Positions 49,665-58,819 of a stretch of DNA of 64,000 nt are shown here, one piece after another; position 1 is the first letter of the stretch, and each line of letters starts with the position of its first letter. The stretch is taken from contig NZ_JAYKZZ010000029.1 of the NCBI RefSeq assembly GCF_035818675.1, positions 37,090-101,089 of the forward strand, given 5' to 3'. This DNA comes from Parapedobacter flavus (GTDB lineage: Bacteria > Bacteroidota > Bacteroidia > Sphingobacteriales > Sphingobacteriaceae). Below the pieces are notes generated by a model that worked only from the letters and a program-made list of their open reading frames with translations, had not been told where the DNA came from and ran no database searches. A program made the position numbers and the translations under genes.

Positions 49665-50717
49665 ATGAAGAAAATCCTTTCGATTGACGGCGGCGGTATC
49701 CGTGGTATCATACCCGGTATGCTATTGGTGGCGTTGGAACGGCGGTTGCAGCGCGTAAGCAACGACCCTACCGCTGCCATCGTAGACCATTTTGATTTCT
49801 TCGCCGGAACGAGTACCGGAGGCATATTGACCTGCCTGCTGTTATGCCCCGACGACGAAAACCCACTACGCCCGAAATATTCGGCACAAGAAGCCTTGGA
49901 TATCTATGTAAAGCACGGCAGTGCCATCTTCAAAGCGGGCTTTTTCCGCCGATTGGTCGCCAAATTCGGCCTGTTGAGCGAACGCTATCCCAGCACCACG
50001 TTGGAGCATGTGCTCGAATCGTACTTCGGCGAACGCAAATTGAGCGAGCTATTGAAACCCTGTATCGTAACCGCATACAACATTGAACTGCGGAAAACCC
50101 ATTTCTTCAGGCAACAGACGGCCATAACCCGGGGCGACCCCCGCGACTTCTACCTGCGCGATGTATGCCGGGCCACTTCTGCGGCCCCCACCTATTTCAG
50201 CGTGGCCGAAATACGGTCCATGAGCGGCACGCGCTATCCCTTGTTAGACGGCGGCGTTTTCGCCCCCAACCCGTCCATGAGCGCACTGGTGGAGGTAACA
50301 AGAGCGTTTAACCAGACCAAAATCAACGACATATGGATTCTCTCGCTGGGAACCGGGCGCTCGCGCAAGGCGTACGACTATGAACACTTCAAGAAAAGCC
50401 GCGCCATATCCATCGGCCCGGCATTGATAGACATCATGATGAGCGGCGCCGCCGAGAGCAGCGATTTTTTCCTCGAGCAACTGTACCGTTCGGTAGGCAA
50501 AGAAAAACAGTACATCCGCATCGAACCGAAAAACCTGCACAGTATCCAGGAAGAGCTCGACGCGGCCAGCCCCAGCAATATCCAGAAGCTCATTGCTCTG
50601 GGCGACCGCATGGTAAGCGAAAATGATGAATTGATCAACCAGATCGTCACCCAGTTAGTGAACGAAAAAGACGATTCGCAGCCCAAGAGCCCATGGCGGT
50701 TTTTATCCACTAAATGA
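49665..50717 (+). CDS. Patatin-like phospholipase
   Basis: A 350-residue patatin-fold lipase. Oxyanion motif SIDGGGIRGIIPG (about 6-18), nucleophile GTSTGG (about 49-54) and catalytic Asp in YPLLDGGVFAPNPS are intact, with ATSAAPTYFSVAEI typical of the family. No signal peptide. Patatins act as phospholipases and some serve as CBASS effectors, but no cyclase gene is nearby, so a lipid-metabolic role is more likely. Probably co-transcribed with mgsA 52 nt downstream. Confidence 0.93.
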   Translation: MKKILSIDGGGIRGIIPGMLLVALERRLQRVSNDPTAAIVDHFDFFAGTSTGGILTCLLLCPDDENPLRPKYSAQEALDIYVKHGSAIFKAGFFRRLVAKFGLLSERYPSTTLEHVLESYFGERKLSELLKPCIVTAYNIELRKTHFFRQQTAITRGDPRDFYLRDVCRATSAAPTYFSVAEIRSMSGTRYPLLDGGVFAPNPSMSALVEVTRAFNQTKINDIWILSLGTGRSRKAYDYEHFKKSRAISIGPALIDIMMSGAAESSDFFLEQLYRSVGKEKQYIRIEPKNLHSIQEELDAASPSNIQKLIALGDRMVSENDELINQIVTQLVNEKDDSQPKSPWRFLSTK

Positions 50718-50769
50718 GGGCTTAAACGGCAACACCTTCGTTATAAGAAACATAAAAAAAAATCAACTG

Positions 50770-51138
50770 ATGCAACAACAAACAATTGCGCTTATCGCGC
50801 ACGATGGCAAAAAACCGGAGATGGTGGCATTTGTAAAGGATCACTTCGCCGTATTGAAGGAGGCGAAACTCGTCGCCACGGGCACCACGGGAGGGTATAT
50901 CCGGCAGACAGGCCTGGAGGTGGAGTTGAAGTTGAGCGGCCCGAAAGGGGGCGATGCCCAAATCGCGGCCATGGCAGCCGAAGGGAAAATCGATGCCATT
51001 ATCTTCTTCCGCGACCCACTGGGTAAACACCCCCACGAACCCGATATCCAGATGCTGATGCGCGTTTGCGATGTGTATGACGTGCCATTGGCCACCAATC
51101 CCGCCACCGGCGAATTGATACTGAAAGGCCTCGGTTAA
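50770..51138 (+). CDS. mgsA: Methylglyoxal synthase
   Basis: A 122-residue enzyme that converts dihydroxyacetone phosphate to methylglyoxal. Motifs: IALIAHDGKKPEMVAFVKDH, LVATGTTGGYIRQTGLEVEL, SGPKGGDAQIAAMAAEGKI, and the catalytic FFRDPLGKHPHEPDIQML, then VPLATNPATGELIL. The length matches the short bacterial form. The reaction bypasses lower glycolysis under phosphate limitation. Confidence 0.96.
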   Translation: MQQQTIALIAHDGKKPEMVAFVKDHFAVLKEAKLVATGTTGGYIRQTGLEVELKLSGPKGGDAQIAAMAAEGKIDAIIFFRDPLGKHPHEPDIQMLMRVCDVYDVPLATNPATGELILKGLG

Positions 51139-51194
51139 GGCGGTCGCCAACACCATAATTAGCGATGATGTATCCGACTAATACACTTTTTGAT

Positions 51195-51202
51195 TAATTT
51201 TG
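51195..51202 (+). promoter_or_regulatory. -7 element of coaA
   Basis: TAATTTTG, 22 nt before the ATG at 51225 (31 nt before the second ATG at 51234). Confidence 0.5.
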
Positions 51203-51224
51203 CGGCTTCACCAACCCCACCGGA

Positions 51225-52181
51225 ATGACCAAGATGGATAACGGTATCGCGTACTCTCCCTTTCGCCATGTAACCCGCGAGACGTGGAAGACGCTCAACG
51301 GGCACCCCAACTACGTGTTGGCCGACGAAGACATCCGCAAGCTCAACGCACTGAATGAGCCCCTCACGATGCAGGAAATCGAAGAGGTCTATTTCCCGCT
51401 GAGCCACCTGCTGCGGCTCCATATCGATAGCTTCCGGCAGCTGCATGGCCACACCAATTCGTTTTTCGATAACCACACCAAGCACCTGCCTTTCGTTATC
51501 GGTATTGCCGGAAGCGTGGCCGCCGGCAAAAGCACCACCGCACGGGTGTTGCAAAAGGTATTGTCGCTCGCCCCGGGCAACCCCAAGGTAGAACTCATTA
51601 CCACCGATGGTTTCCTGTACCCGAACCGCTACCTGGAGCATAAAGGGATATTGAACCGCAAGGGCTTTCCCGAGAGCTATGACGCCCGGCTGCTGCTGGG
51701 GTTCCTCTCGGATATCAAATCGGGCAAAGAACGGGTGTCGGCGCCGGTATACTCCCACTTGGTGTATGATATTGTACCGGATCAATTGCAATGGGTGTCG
51801 CAACCCGATATCCTCATCGTGGAAGGCATCAATGTGCTCCAGGTCAACGTAAAGGGCAAGCACCGTGGTCCGCGGGTATTCGTATCGGACTTCTTCGACT
51901 ATTCGATTTATGTAGACGCCTCCCCGGAAAACCTGCAGGAATGGTATACCCAGCGATTCGAATGGCTCCGGAAAACCGCTTTCCAGGATAGCGATTCATA
52001 CTTCCACCGCTATGCCGACCTCGACGAGAAACAAAGTGCCGAAACCGCCGCGGGGATATGGAATGAAATCAACAAGCCCAACCTGCTGAAAAACATCCTC
52101 CCTACGCGGTTCCGTGCCGACCTGATCCTCGAGAAAGGCAGCCATCACTTTGTGAAAAGCGTAAAAGTAAGGAAGGTTTAA
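51225..52181 (+). CDS. coaA: Pantothenate kinase, type I
   Basis: A 318-residue P-loop kinase that phosphorylates pantothenate, the first committed step to coenzyme A. Key parts: FVIGIAGSVAAGKSTTARVL (P-loop, about 89-108), ELITTDGFLYPNRYLEHKG, NRKGFPESYDARLLLGFLSD, ILIVEGINVLQVN, then FDYSIYVDASPENLQEWY. Its stop overlaps that of the convergent mscS gene by 3 nt (TTTAA). The other CoA gene in the window, coaD, is 24 kb away. Confidence 0.96.
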   Translation: MTKMDNGIAYSPFRHVTRETWKTLNGHPNYVLADEDIRKLNALNEPLTMQEIEEVYFPLSHLLRLHIDSFRQLHGHTNSFFDNHTKHLPFVIGIAGSVAAGKSTTARVLQKVLSLAPGNPKVELITTDGFLYPNRYLEHKGILNRKGFPESYDARLLLGFLSDIKSGKERVSAPVYSHLVYDIVPDQLQWVSQPDILIVEGINVLQVNVKGKHRGPRVFVSDFFDYSIYVDASPENLQEWYTQRFEWLRKTAFQDSDSYFHRYADLDEKQSAETAAGIWNEINKPNLLKNILPTRFRADLILEKGSHHFVKSVKVRKV

Positions 52182-53059
52182 CGCGCGGCGGCTTCAAACG
52201 CGATGATGTGCTGGTAAAGGTCATTACGCAGCTTCCTACGCAACGCGGTGTCTTTCTTGGTGGTCGAAAACTGCAGTTTATATTGAACGGCATCCTTGCC
52301 TATCCCTACTACCCGGAGTTGGAAACTATCGGGCACGATGGCCGTACCATACGACTTCAGTGCGTTACGCATCTCTTCTTCCAGGATGCTGTGCTGGCGG
52401 GAGCTTGCCAGTGGCAGTTCGAACGCAATCGTTAGCTTGCGCGAATTCTGCAGCGACTGGTTAATGATGTTGGTCGTAAACGCCGTATTATTGGGAATGA
52501 GTACCACATCGTCATCGTCGTTCGTTACCACGATATTCGCCAGCGTGATGTCCGTGATTTTCCCGTGGTGATCGTCTATGCGCACGGTATCGCCAATGGT
52601 AAACTGGTCGGAAAACATAATGAGCAGCCCACTGATCATGTTGGTGATGTAATCGCGGAACAGCAGGGCAATGGCCATGGCAACAATCGTAATGCTCGTT
52701 AAGAACTCCTTGGGGTTGATGCCGAAAGCAATCATGAGCCCGAGGATGGCAAATACGATATTCAACAAGGTAGCGATTTGATTAATGCCCAGTATATAAT
52801 TACCACGAACCCGGTTGTTTTTCTTATTGCGCCGCCGATAAATGGCAATGAGTGTAAACCGGCCGATGGCGATGAGGATGCTTCCCGTAAGGAATGTATT
52901 GACGCCATACGCGATGCCCGATAAGCGCGGATGTTCAAGATAGATTTCCGCATTCGCCGCAAACGAATAGGCGATGGCCGTCCACAGCACCAGCTTGAAT
53001 GCAAAGAAAAACCAGCCGCCCAGCGGGCGTTCTTTTCCGGTATCAGGAGCGTGTGTCAT
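52178..53059 (-). CDS. Small mechanosensitive (MscS) channel family protein
   Basis: A 293-residue protein with three to four membrane helices (VLWTAIAYSFAANAEIYL, GVNTFLTGSILIAIGRFTLI, TLLNIVFAILGLMIAFGI, and TM3 FLTSITIVAMAIALLFRDYI) followed by the MscS beta domain (FSDQFTIGDTVRIDDHHGKI, LANIVVTNDDDDVVLIPNN). It should gate in response to membrane tension and release osmolytes. It overlaps folA by 4 nt and ends a thyA-folA-mscS operon. Confidence 0.92.
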   Translation of the reverse strand: MTHAPDTGKERPLGGWFFFAFKLVLWTAIAYSFAANAEIYLEHPRLSGIAYGVNTFLTGSILIAIGRFTLIAIYRRRNKKNNRVRGNYILGINQIATLLNIVFAILGLMIAFGINPKEFLTSITIVAMAIALLFRDYITNMISGLLIMFSDQFTIGDTVRIDDHHGKITDITLANIVVTNDDDDVVLIPNNTAFTTNIINQSLQNSRKLTIAFELPLASSRQHSILEEEMRNALKSYGTAIVPDSFQLRVVGIGKDAVQYKLQFSTTKKDTALRRKLRNDLYQHIIAFEAAAR

Positions 53060-53553
53060 GCGTTAACCTCATATATCTCAAACGTATAACCATAGGCGTG
53101 CCGGTCGTCCGCCGCGTGGTGGTCTTCCGAAACCAGCCGCCAGCGTTGCTTATCCAGCTCGGGGAAGAAACTGTCGCCGGGCAGTGTTACATGCACGCGG
53201 GTAAGGTAAATGCGGTTCACCACAGGCAGTGCCTGTTGATAGATCTCCGCTCCGCCCACGATAAATACTTCGTCTTCGCCGGCGCAGCTTTCGAGGGCGG
53301 CCGCAAGCGAGTGGACCACCTCGGCACCTTCGGCGGTATACCCGGCCTGCCGGGTGATGATGATGTTGCGCCGGTTGGGAAGTGGTTTGCCGACCGATTC
53401 GTACGTTTTGCGGCCCATAATAATGGTATGACCCGTGGTGGTACGCTTAAAAAAGCGCAGGTCGTTGGGCAGGTGCCACAGCAGTTGGTTGTCTTTACCG
53501 ATGGCGTTGTTTTCGGCGGCAGCCACAATGGCCGATACGAGGGGTCGCTCCAT
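53056..53553 (-). CDS. folA: Dihydrofolate reductase
   Basis: A 165-residue DHFR that regenerates tetrahydrofolate. It reads SAIVAAAENNAIGKDNQLLW, HLPNDLRFFKRTTTGHTIIM, GRKTYESVGKPLPNRRNIII, VFIVGGAEIYQQALPVVNRI and YLTRVHVTLPGDSFFPEL, all typical. The gene follows thyA by 11 nt, the classical folate-cycle pairing, since ThyA consumes methylene-tetrahydrofolate and yields dihydrofolate. Confidence 0.97.
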   Translation of the reverse strand: MERPLVSAIVAAAENNAIGKDNQLLWHLPNDLRFFKRTTTGHTIIMGRKTYESVGKPLPNRRNIIITRQAGYTAEGAEVVHSLAAALESCAGEDEVFIVGGAEIYQQALPVVNRIYLTRVHVTLPGDSFFPELDKQRWRLVSEDHHAADDRHAYGYTFEIYEVNA

Positions 53554-53564
53554 AGTACAGGGGG

Positions 53565-54386
53565 TTACACCGCTACCGGTGCTTTGATGCGCGGATAGGG
53601 ATCGTAGTCGATCAATTCGAAATCTTCATACCGGAAAGCGAACAGGTCGGTCACTGCCGGGTTCAACACCATCGTAGGCAGGGGCCGCGGTGTGCGGCTC
53701 AGCTGGAGTTCCACCTGCTCAAAATGGTTGCTATAGAGGTGCGCATCGCCAAACGTATGCACAAAATCGGCCACTTCCATATCACACACCTGGGCCACCA
53801 TCATGGTGAGTAGCGCATAAGACGCAATATTGAACGGCACACCGAGGAAAATATCCGCGCTGCGCTGGTAGAGCTGGCACGAAAGCTGCGGCTTCAGCAA
53901 GCCCCTTTCGGGGTCGGCCGGCGCTACATAGAATTGAAAAAACGCATGGCAAGGCGGTAGCGCCATGTTTTCGATCTCGGCCACGTTCCATGCCGATACG
54001 ATGATGCGGCGCGAATCGGGGTTGGTTTTGAGCTGCTGCACCACCTTTTCGATCTGGTCGATGTGCCCGCCACCGGGCGTGGGCCACGAGCGCCACTGCG
54101 ACCCGTATACCGGACCGAGGTTACCGGCTTCATCTGCCCATTCATCCCAAATGCTCACGCCATTTTCCTTGAGGTATGTGATGTTGGTTTCACCCCGTAA
54201 AAACCAGATCAACTCGTGGATAATGGAGCGCAGGTGCACCTTTTTGGTGGTTACCAGCGGAAACCCGGCCTTCAGGTCGAAACGCATCTGATGGCCAAAA
54301 ACGCTACGGGTACCGGTGCCTGTGCGATCGTGCTTCTCCACGCCGTTTTCGTACACATGGCGCATTAAATCGAGGTATTGCTTCAT
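53565..54386 (-). CDS. thyA: Thymidylate synthase
   Basis: A 273-residue enzyme that methylates dUMP to dTMP. Conserved blocks: HDRTGTGTRSVFGHQMRFDL, SIIHELIWFLRGETNITYL, GPVYGSQWRSW, DSRRIIVSAWNVAEIENMAL, the nucleophile in LPPCHAFFQFYV, LSCQLYQRSADIFLGVPFNI and FVHTFGDAHLYSNH. First gene of the thyA-folA-mscS operon. About nine residues longer than E. coli ThyA. Confidence 0.97.
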   Translation of the reverse strand: MKQYLDLMRHVYENGVEKHDRTGTGTRSVFGHQMRFDLKAGFPLVTTKKVHLRSIIHELIWFLRGETNITYLKENGVSIWDEWADEAGNLGPVYGSQWRSWPTPGGGHIDQIEKVVQQLKTNPDSRRIIVSAWNVAEIENMALPPCHAFFQFYVAPADPERGLLKPQLSCQLYQRSADIFLGVPFNIASYALLTMMVAQVCDMEVADFVHTFGDAHLYSNHFEQVELQLSRTPRPLPTMVLNPAVTDLFAFRYEDFELIDYDPYPRIKAPVAV

Positions 54387-54410
54387 GGTAATTCGTTCCT
54401 TTCAAGGGGG

Positions 54411-54418
54411 TAAAGATA
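54411..54418 (-). promoter_or_regulatory. Candidate -7 element of thyA
   Basis: Minus strand TATCTTTA, one mismatch to TAnnTTTG, 24 nt before the ATG. Confidence 0.35.
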
Positions 54419-54431
54419 CAGAATTCGTAGC

Positions 54432-54466
54432 AGAAAAACGTCCCGGATGCAAACACCCGGGACGTT
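54432..54466 (-). terminator. Terminator of the RND efflux operon
   Basis: Minus strand AACGTCCCGG / CCGGGACGTT, a 10-bp perfect stem with 10-nt loop followed by five T residues, 32 nt after the RND stop codon. Confidence 0.85.
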
Positions 54467-54497
54467 CATTGATATCAATACGTTGCGGTGGATACCG

Positions 54498-57400
54498 CTA
54501 TACGCCTTCTTCTTCGTATTCTTTTACCTCTTTATGCACATAGTCCTCCACCATCAGCTCCTCGATAGGCTGGCCTTTCTTATCCAGCCCGAAGCGGTGC
54601 AGGATATTGTCCATGATCTGGTAGATCACCGGCACCACGATGAGCGTAAGGAACAGGGAGCTGACAAGGCCACCGATGATGACCCAGGCCAATCCGTTTT
54701 TCCACTCCGCACTCGGGCCGGTGGCCAACGCGATGGGCAGCATCCCGAATACCATGGCAATGGTGGTCATCAGGATCGGCCGCAGCCGCGCCTGGTTGGC
54801 CAAAATCAGGGCGTCGCGTGTCGATTTACCCTCCGCCTTGAGGTGGTTGGTAAAGTCGACAAGAATGATGGCGTTCTTGGCCACCAGTCCAATCAGCATG
54901 ATCAAACCCAGGATGGTGAATATGTTCAGGGTATTGTTGGTCAGTGCCAACGCCAGCAACGCACCAATGATGGATAGCGGAATGGAGAACATCACCACAA
55001 ACGGATACACGAAGCTATCGTACAATGCTACCATAATAAAGTAAACCAGCAGGATGGAGCTGAGGAGCGCAATACCCAGCGTACCGAAGCCTTCGGATTG
55101 TTGTTCCATTTCACCACTCCACACGTAACTTACGCCGCTGGGTGTCCGCAGCTCGTCGAGCTGGGCTTCCAGATCGGCGGCGATCGTACTGACGGGGCGG
55201 CCCACCACCTGCGATTGTACTTTTACCGACGTACTTTTGTCGCGCCGCTCCAACTGGCTCGGGCCGGACCCTTCATGGATGCTGGCAAATTGCGACAGCC
55301 GAACCAGCTGCCCCTGGTCGTTCGTAAACGGCAGGTTGCTCACGTCTTCCACGTTTTTACGGTCGTAGTCGTCAAAACGGATGTTGATGTCGTACTCGTA
55401 TTCACCAGCGCGGAATTTACCGTCGGTATTCCCGCTGAATGCGGTTTGCATGGTGGCACCTACGGTCTGTAAGTTCAATCCAAGGGCCGCCATCTTGTCG
55501 CGGTTCACCTCAACCGTAATCTCCGGTGTACCGCTCTCTACCGAGAGCTTGGCCTCGGATGTGCCCGGAATTTTACGCAACCGATCCAATATCCCTTCTG
55601 CGTAGGTAAGCACGCTATCCAGGTCAGAGCCGATGACCACCATTTCGAACGGTGCCTGCTCGGCAAAACCAACAATACTGATGGGCACGGTCTTTACCTT
55701 GGCTCCTACAAGCACTTTTTGCATTTCGCGCTTCAACTTCGCAGCATAGATGTTACTGGGGTCTTCACGTTCTTCGCCACTAACCAGCTTCACGGTGAGC
55801 TCCGACTTATAGGCCGTCGCCTGCGTACCGACGAAACCATCGTTCGACTGCCCCACGGTGGCGATTACGGAAACCACCTCCGGCTTGGCCGCCAGAAACT
55901 CTTCCGCTTTCTGCGTCATCTGGTTGGTCTGCTCAATAGACGCATCTTTGGGCATTTCAATCTGCACCAGGAACTCGCCGCGGTCGCCCTGCGCGAAAAA
56001 CTCACCGCCGATATAGCCGCCGGCCACTAAGCCAAAGGAAGCGAATAACATCACAGAAACCGTGGCCAGGGTAATGAATTTATGGTTGAGCGCCCATTTG
56101 AGCACGCCCGTTACCCAGCGGGTAAAGCGGTGCAGCTGGTTTTCGAACCAGAGGATGAACCGACCAAAAATATTCTTATCAGACACCCGATCCAATCTAC
56201 CGAACCGTGAGGTGAGTAGCGGCACGATGGTAAAGGATGCCACCAAACTAAGCAACGTGGCGATGACCACCACCACACAAAACTCACGTAAAATATCCGA
56301 CACCATGCCGGTACTGATGGCGATGGGAAGGAACACCACCACGATAACCATCGTAATGGATATAACGGTAAACCCGATCTCCTTTGCTCCGTCAAAAGAA
56401 GCCCTTACCTTGTTCTTGCCCATTTCCATGTGGCGGTATATGTTTTCGATCACCACGATGGCGTCGTCGACAAGGATACCCACCACCAGCGATAGACCAA
56501 GGAGCGACATCAGGTTGAGCGTGTAGCCAAACAGGTTGATGCCGATAAACGTAGCGATCAATGACGCCGGGATGGCAACCATCACAATCACCGCATTACG
56601 GATGCTGTGCAGGAAGAAGAGCATCACCACGGCAACCAGGATAATCGCCAGAAACAAGTCGAATATAACCGCATTGGCCGATTCGAGCGTGTACGTGGAG
56701 CTATCGTTGGCGATGTCTATATTCAGGCCTTCGGCCTTGTACGTTTCCATCAACGTGGTAATCGACTCCTGGGTACCGCGGCTCACTTCCACCGCATTGG
56801 CGTCAGATTGCTTTAATACCTGTAAGAGCAACGCGCTCTCCCGGTTTACCCGGGCGATTTTTTCGACATCTTTCTGGGTGTCCTGCACATCGGCAACATC
56901 GCGGATGCGCACCTGACCACCCGTGGGTGTGGTAGCCACCACGAGGTTACGCAGTTCATCGACCGATTTGTATTTACCGGCTAACCGGACCAGGATATCC
57001 TGGTTTTCGGTTTTCACGCTTCCCGTTGGGAAATCGAGGTTTGAGGTCAGGATCGCCTGTTGCACCTGGAGGATGGACAATCCATAGCCTTCCAGTTTTG
57101 ACGCGTCGATGCTGACCTGGATCTCGCGCTCCTGGCCACCGATGAGGTTCACCTGGGCAACGCCCGGCACGCGCGACAATACCGGCTGTATCCGCTTATC
57201 GACGAGGTCGTAAAATGCCGCCGGGTCCATGTCGCCCGTGGCCGCCAGCGAGAGGATGGGCAAATCGTCCATCGAAAACTTGGCCAACGAGGGCGCTTCG
57301 GCGTCATCCGGCAGTTCGGACAGGATGGCGTTCACCTTTCGCTGGGCATCGTTGAGCGCATAATCGACGTCAGTGCCGCTATTCAGCTCGATAATCACCA

Positions 57401-57668
57401 ACGAAAGGCTCTCGAACGAGGTCGCATCGAGTTTCTTGATATTCTCCAGCGAGGCTACCGCGTCTTCTATTTTCTTGGTTACGGTGTTTTCCACCTCACT
57501 GGGTGATGCCCCCGGGTAGATGGTGGTGATCGACACCACGCTGGGGGTAAATTTGGGGAGCAACTCGTAGTTCAACGAGAAATAGCTCATGATACCCAAC
57601 AGGGTCAGGGCGGTGAACACCACGATGACAATGGATGGGCGTTTTATCGATATTTCTGCTATCTTCAT
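54498..57668 (-). CDS. RND efflux transporter inner membrane subunit
   Basis: A 1056-residue AcrB/MdtC-like (HAE1 family) proton-driven pump. It begins MKIAEISIKRPSIVIVVFTA, shows two sets of six membrane helices around large periplasmic loops (PGASPSEVENTVTKKIEDAV, GTDVDYALNDAQRKVNAIL), the TM4 proton-relay Asp pair in LVVGILVDDAIVVIENI, and the second-half repeat LIMLIGLVAKNAIILVDF. It is the third structural gene of a tripartite operon with adaptor and outer membrane factor; substrates such as drugs or detergents are not predictable. Confidence 0.96.
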   Translation of the reverse strand: MKIAEISIKRPSIVIVVFTALTLLGIMSYFSLNYELLPKFTPSVVSITTIYPGASPSEVENTVTKKIEDAVASLENIKKLDATSFESLSLVIIELNSGTDVDYALNDAQRKVNAILSELPDDAEAPSLAKFSMDDLPILSLAATGDMDPAAFYDLVDKRIQPVLSRVPGVAQVNLIGGQEREIQVSIDASKLEGYGLSILQVQQAILTSNLDFPTGSVKTENQDILVRLAGKYKSVDELRNLVVATTPTGGQVRIRDVADVQDTQKDVEKIARVNRESALLLQVLKQSDANAVEVSRGTQESITTLMETYKAEGLNIDIANDSSTYTLESANAVIFDLFLAIILVAVVMLFFLHSIRNAVIVMVAIPASLIATFIGINLFGYTLNLMSLLGLSLVVGILVDDAIVVIENIYRHMEMGKNKVRASFDGAKEIGFTVISITMVIVVVFLPIAISTGMVSDILREFCVVVVIATLLSLVASFTIVPLLTSRFGRLDRVSDKNIFGRFILWFENQLHRFTRWVTGVLKWALNHKFITLATVSVMLFASFGLVAGGYIGGEFFAQGDRGEFLVQIEMPKDASIEQTNQMTQKAEEFLAAKPEVVSVIATVGQSNDGFVGTQATAYKSELTVKLVSGEEREDPSNIYAAKLKREMQKVLVGAKVKTVPISIVGFAEQAPFEMVVIGSDLDSVLTYAEGILDRLRKIPGTSEAKLSVESGTPEITVEVNRDKMAALGLNLQTVGATMQTAFSGNTDGKFRAGEYEYDINIRFDDYDRKNVEDVSNLPFTNDQGQLVRLSQFASIHEGSGPSQLERRDKSTSVKVQSQVVGRPVSTIAADLEAQLDELRTPSGVSYVWSGEMEQQSEGFGTLGIALLSSILLVYFIMVALYDSFVYPFVVMFSIPLSIIGALLALALTNNTLNIFTILGLIMLIGLVAKNAIILVDFTNHLKAEGKSTRDALILANQARLRPILMTTIAMVFGMLPIALATGPSAEWKNGLAWVIIGGLVSSLFLTLIVVPVIYQIMDNILHRFGLDKKGQPIEELMVEDYVHKEVKEYEEEGV

Positions 57669-57679
57669 GAGTTAAGATA

Positions 57680-57721
57680 TGAGAGATGAGATTTGAGACT
57701 TGAGATATGAGACTTGAGCAT
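57680..57721. repeat. Heptanucleotide tandem repeat (6 units of TGAGANN)
   Basis: Six in-register 7-bp units in the 55-nt gap between adaptor and RND genes: TGAGAGA, TGAGATT, TGAGACT, TGAGATA, TGAGACT, TGAGCAT. A second heptanucleotide array occurs at 26597-26638. Confidence 0.85.
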
Positions 57722-57723
57722 CG

Positions 57724-58800
57724 TTATCCTTGGGTCGAGTCGACCATAGCGGCTACCTTTGCACCGTCTACCAGGTTAATCTGACCGCTCGTAATCACGG
57801 CTTCACCTTCTTCCAGACCTTGTACAATTTCAACCTGTTCGCCAAAGATCCTTCCGGCAATCACCTTCCGTATCAGCGCCGTGCTGTCTGGGCCCAATAC
57901 GTAAACCTGGTTGCTGTTTACCCCGCCAACAAAAGCACCACGTGGCACCAGGATGGCTGGATCCGATTGGGGGAATTTGAAGTGGGCCGTGCCATACATA
58001 CCGGCGCGGAGTTCGGCCGACGAATTGTTATCGATAACGATCTCTACCGGGTAGTTGAGTGTATTATCGGCTTTGGCAGCGATAAAGCGTACCGTACCGC
58101 TGAACTCCTCGGCAGGGAATACCGTACTGGTCACCGTAACCTTGCTGCCCACTTTCAGGTTAACCACCTGGGTTTCGTTGGCGGTTACCTGCAATTTGAG
58201 CTGCGATAAATCCACGATTTCAAAAAGCTCGGTACCCGGTGAGAGGTACGCCCCTACTTCAATATCGCGGCGGTTGACCACCCCGTTGATGGGCGACTTG
58301 ATGGTGGCGTCTGCTACCCGCCGGTTGGCTTGCTGCAAGCGCACCTCCGCATTGCTGAGTTGCAACTCGATTTCATCCAACTGGGCCCGCGTAACGCCGC
58401 CCGTTTCGAAAGAGCTTTTGTACCGCTCGTAATCCGTTTTTAACTTCTGGAGGGCATCCTGGGCGGCCTGCTTGTCCAAGGTGAGGATTTCGGGGTCTAC
58501 CGACGCCAACACCTGTCCTTTGCGTACGTGCGAGCCTTCATCCACCAAGATGCGGGTAACACGGCCACTCACTTCAGAAAGCAGCGTTAAATCCTGGTTG
58601 GCGGCGAAGTTGCCGTTGGCCGAGAAGTCGAGCACGACAGGTTGCCGGGTTACCGTGGCCGCCTTGACGACGATGGCTCCACCGGTTTCGGCAACGACGG
58701 CCGTTTTCGCCTCGTTTTCCTTTTTGTTATTCGTTAAGACCCATCCGATGAGGGCCAATAAGCCGATAACGACGACGATGGTAATGATGATCCGTTTCAT
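57724..58800 (-). CDS. RND efflux periplasmic adaptor (membrane fusion protein)
   Basis: A 358-residue adaptor anchored by one N-terminal helix (MKRIIITIVVVIGLLALIGW). The lipoyl/barrel-sandwich halves are SGRVTRILVDEGSHVRKGQV and VADATIKSPINGVVNRRDIE, flanking a coiled-coil hairpin (LTLDKQAAQDALQKLKTDYE to QLSNAEVRLQQANRRV), followed by the beta-barrel and membrane-proximal domains. It links the RND pump to the TolC-like channel encoded just upstream. Confidence 0.94.
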   Translation of the reverse strand: MKRIIITIVVVIGLLALIGWVLTNNKKENEAKTAVVAETGGAIVVKAATVTRQPVVLDFSANGNFAANQDLTLLSEVSGRVTRILVDEGSHVRKGQVLASVDPEILTLDKQAAQDALQKLKTDYERYKSSFETGGVTRAQLDEIELQLSNAEVRLQQANRRVADATIKSPINGVVNRRDIEVGAYLSPGTELFEIVDLSQLKLQVTANETQVVNLKVGSKVTVTSTVFPAEEFSGTVRFIAAKADNTLNYPVEIVIDNNSSAELRAGMYGTAHFKFPQSDPAILVPRGAFVGGVNSNQVYVLGPDSTALIRKVIAGRIFGEQVEIVQGLEEGEAVITSGQINLVDGAKVAAMVDSTQG

Positions 58801-58819
58801 ATACGTGTGATGATGATGT

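Noticed and set aside
49665..50717. Patatin gene as a CBASS defence effector
   Set aside because: No CD-NTase/cyclase, HORMA or ubiquitin-like genes nearby; neighbours are metabolic (mgsA, coaA).
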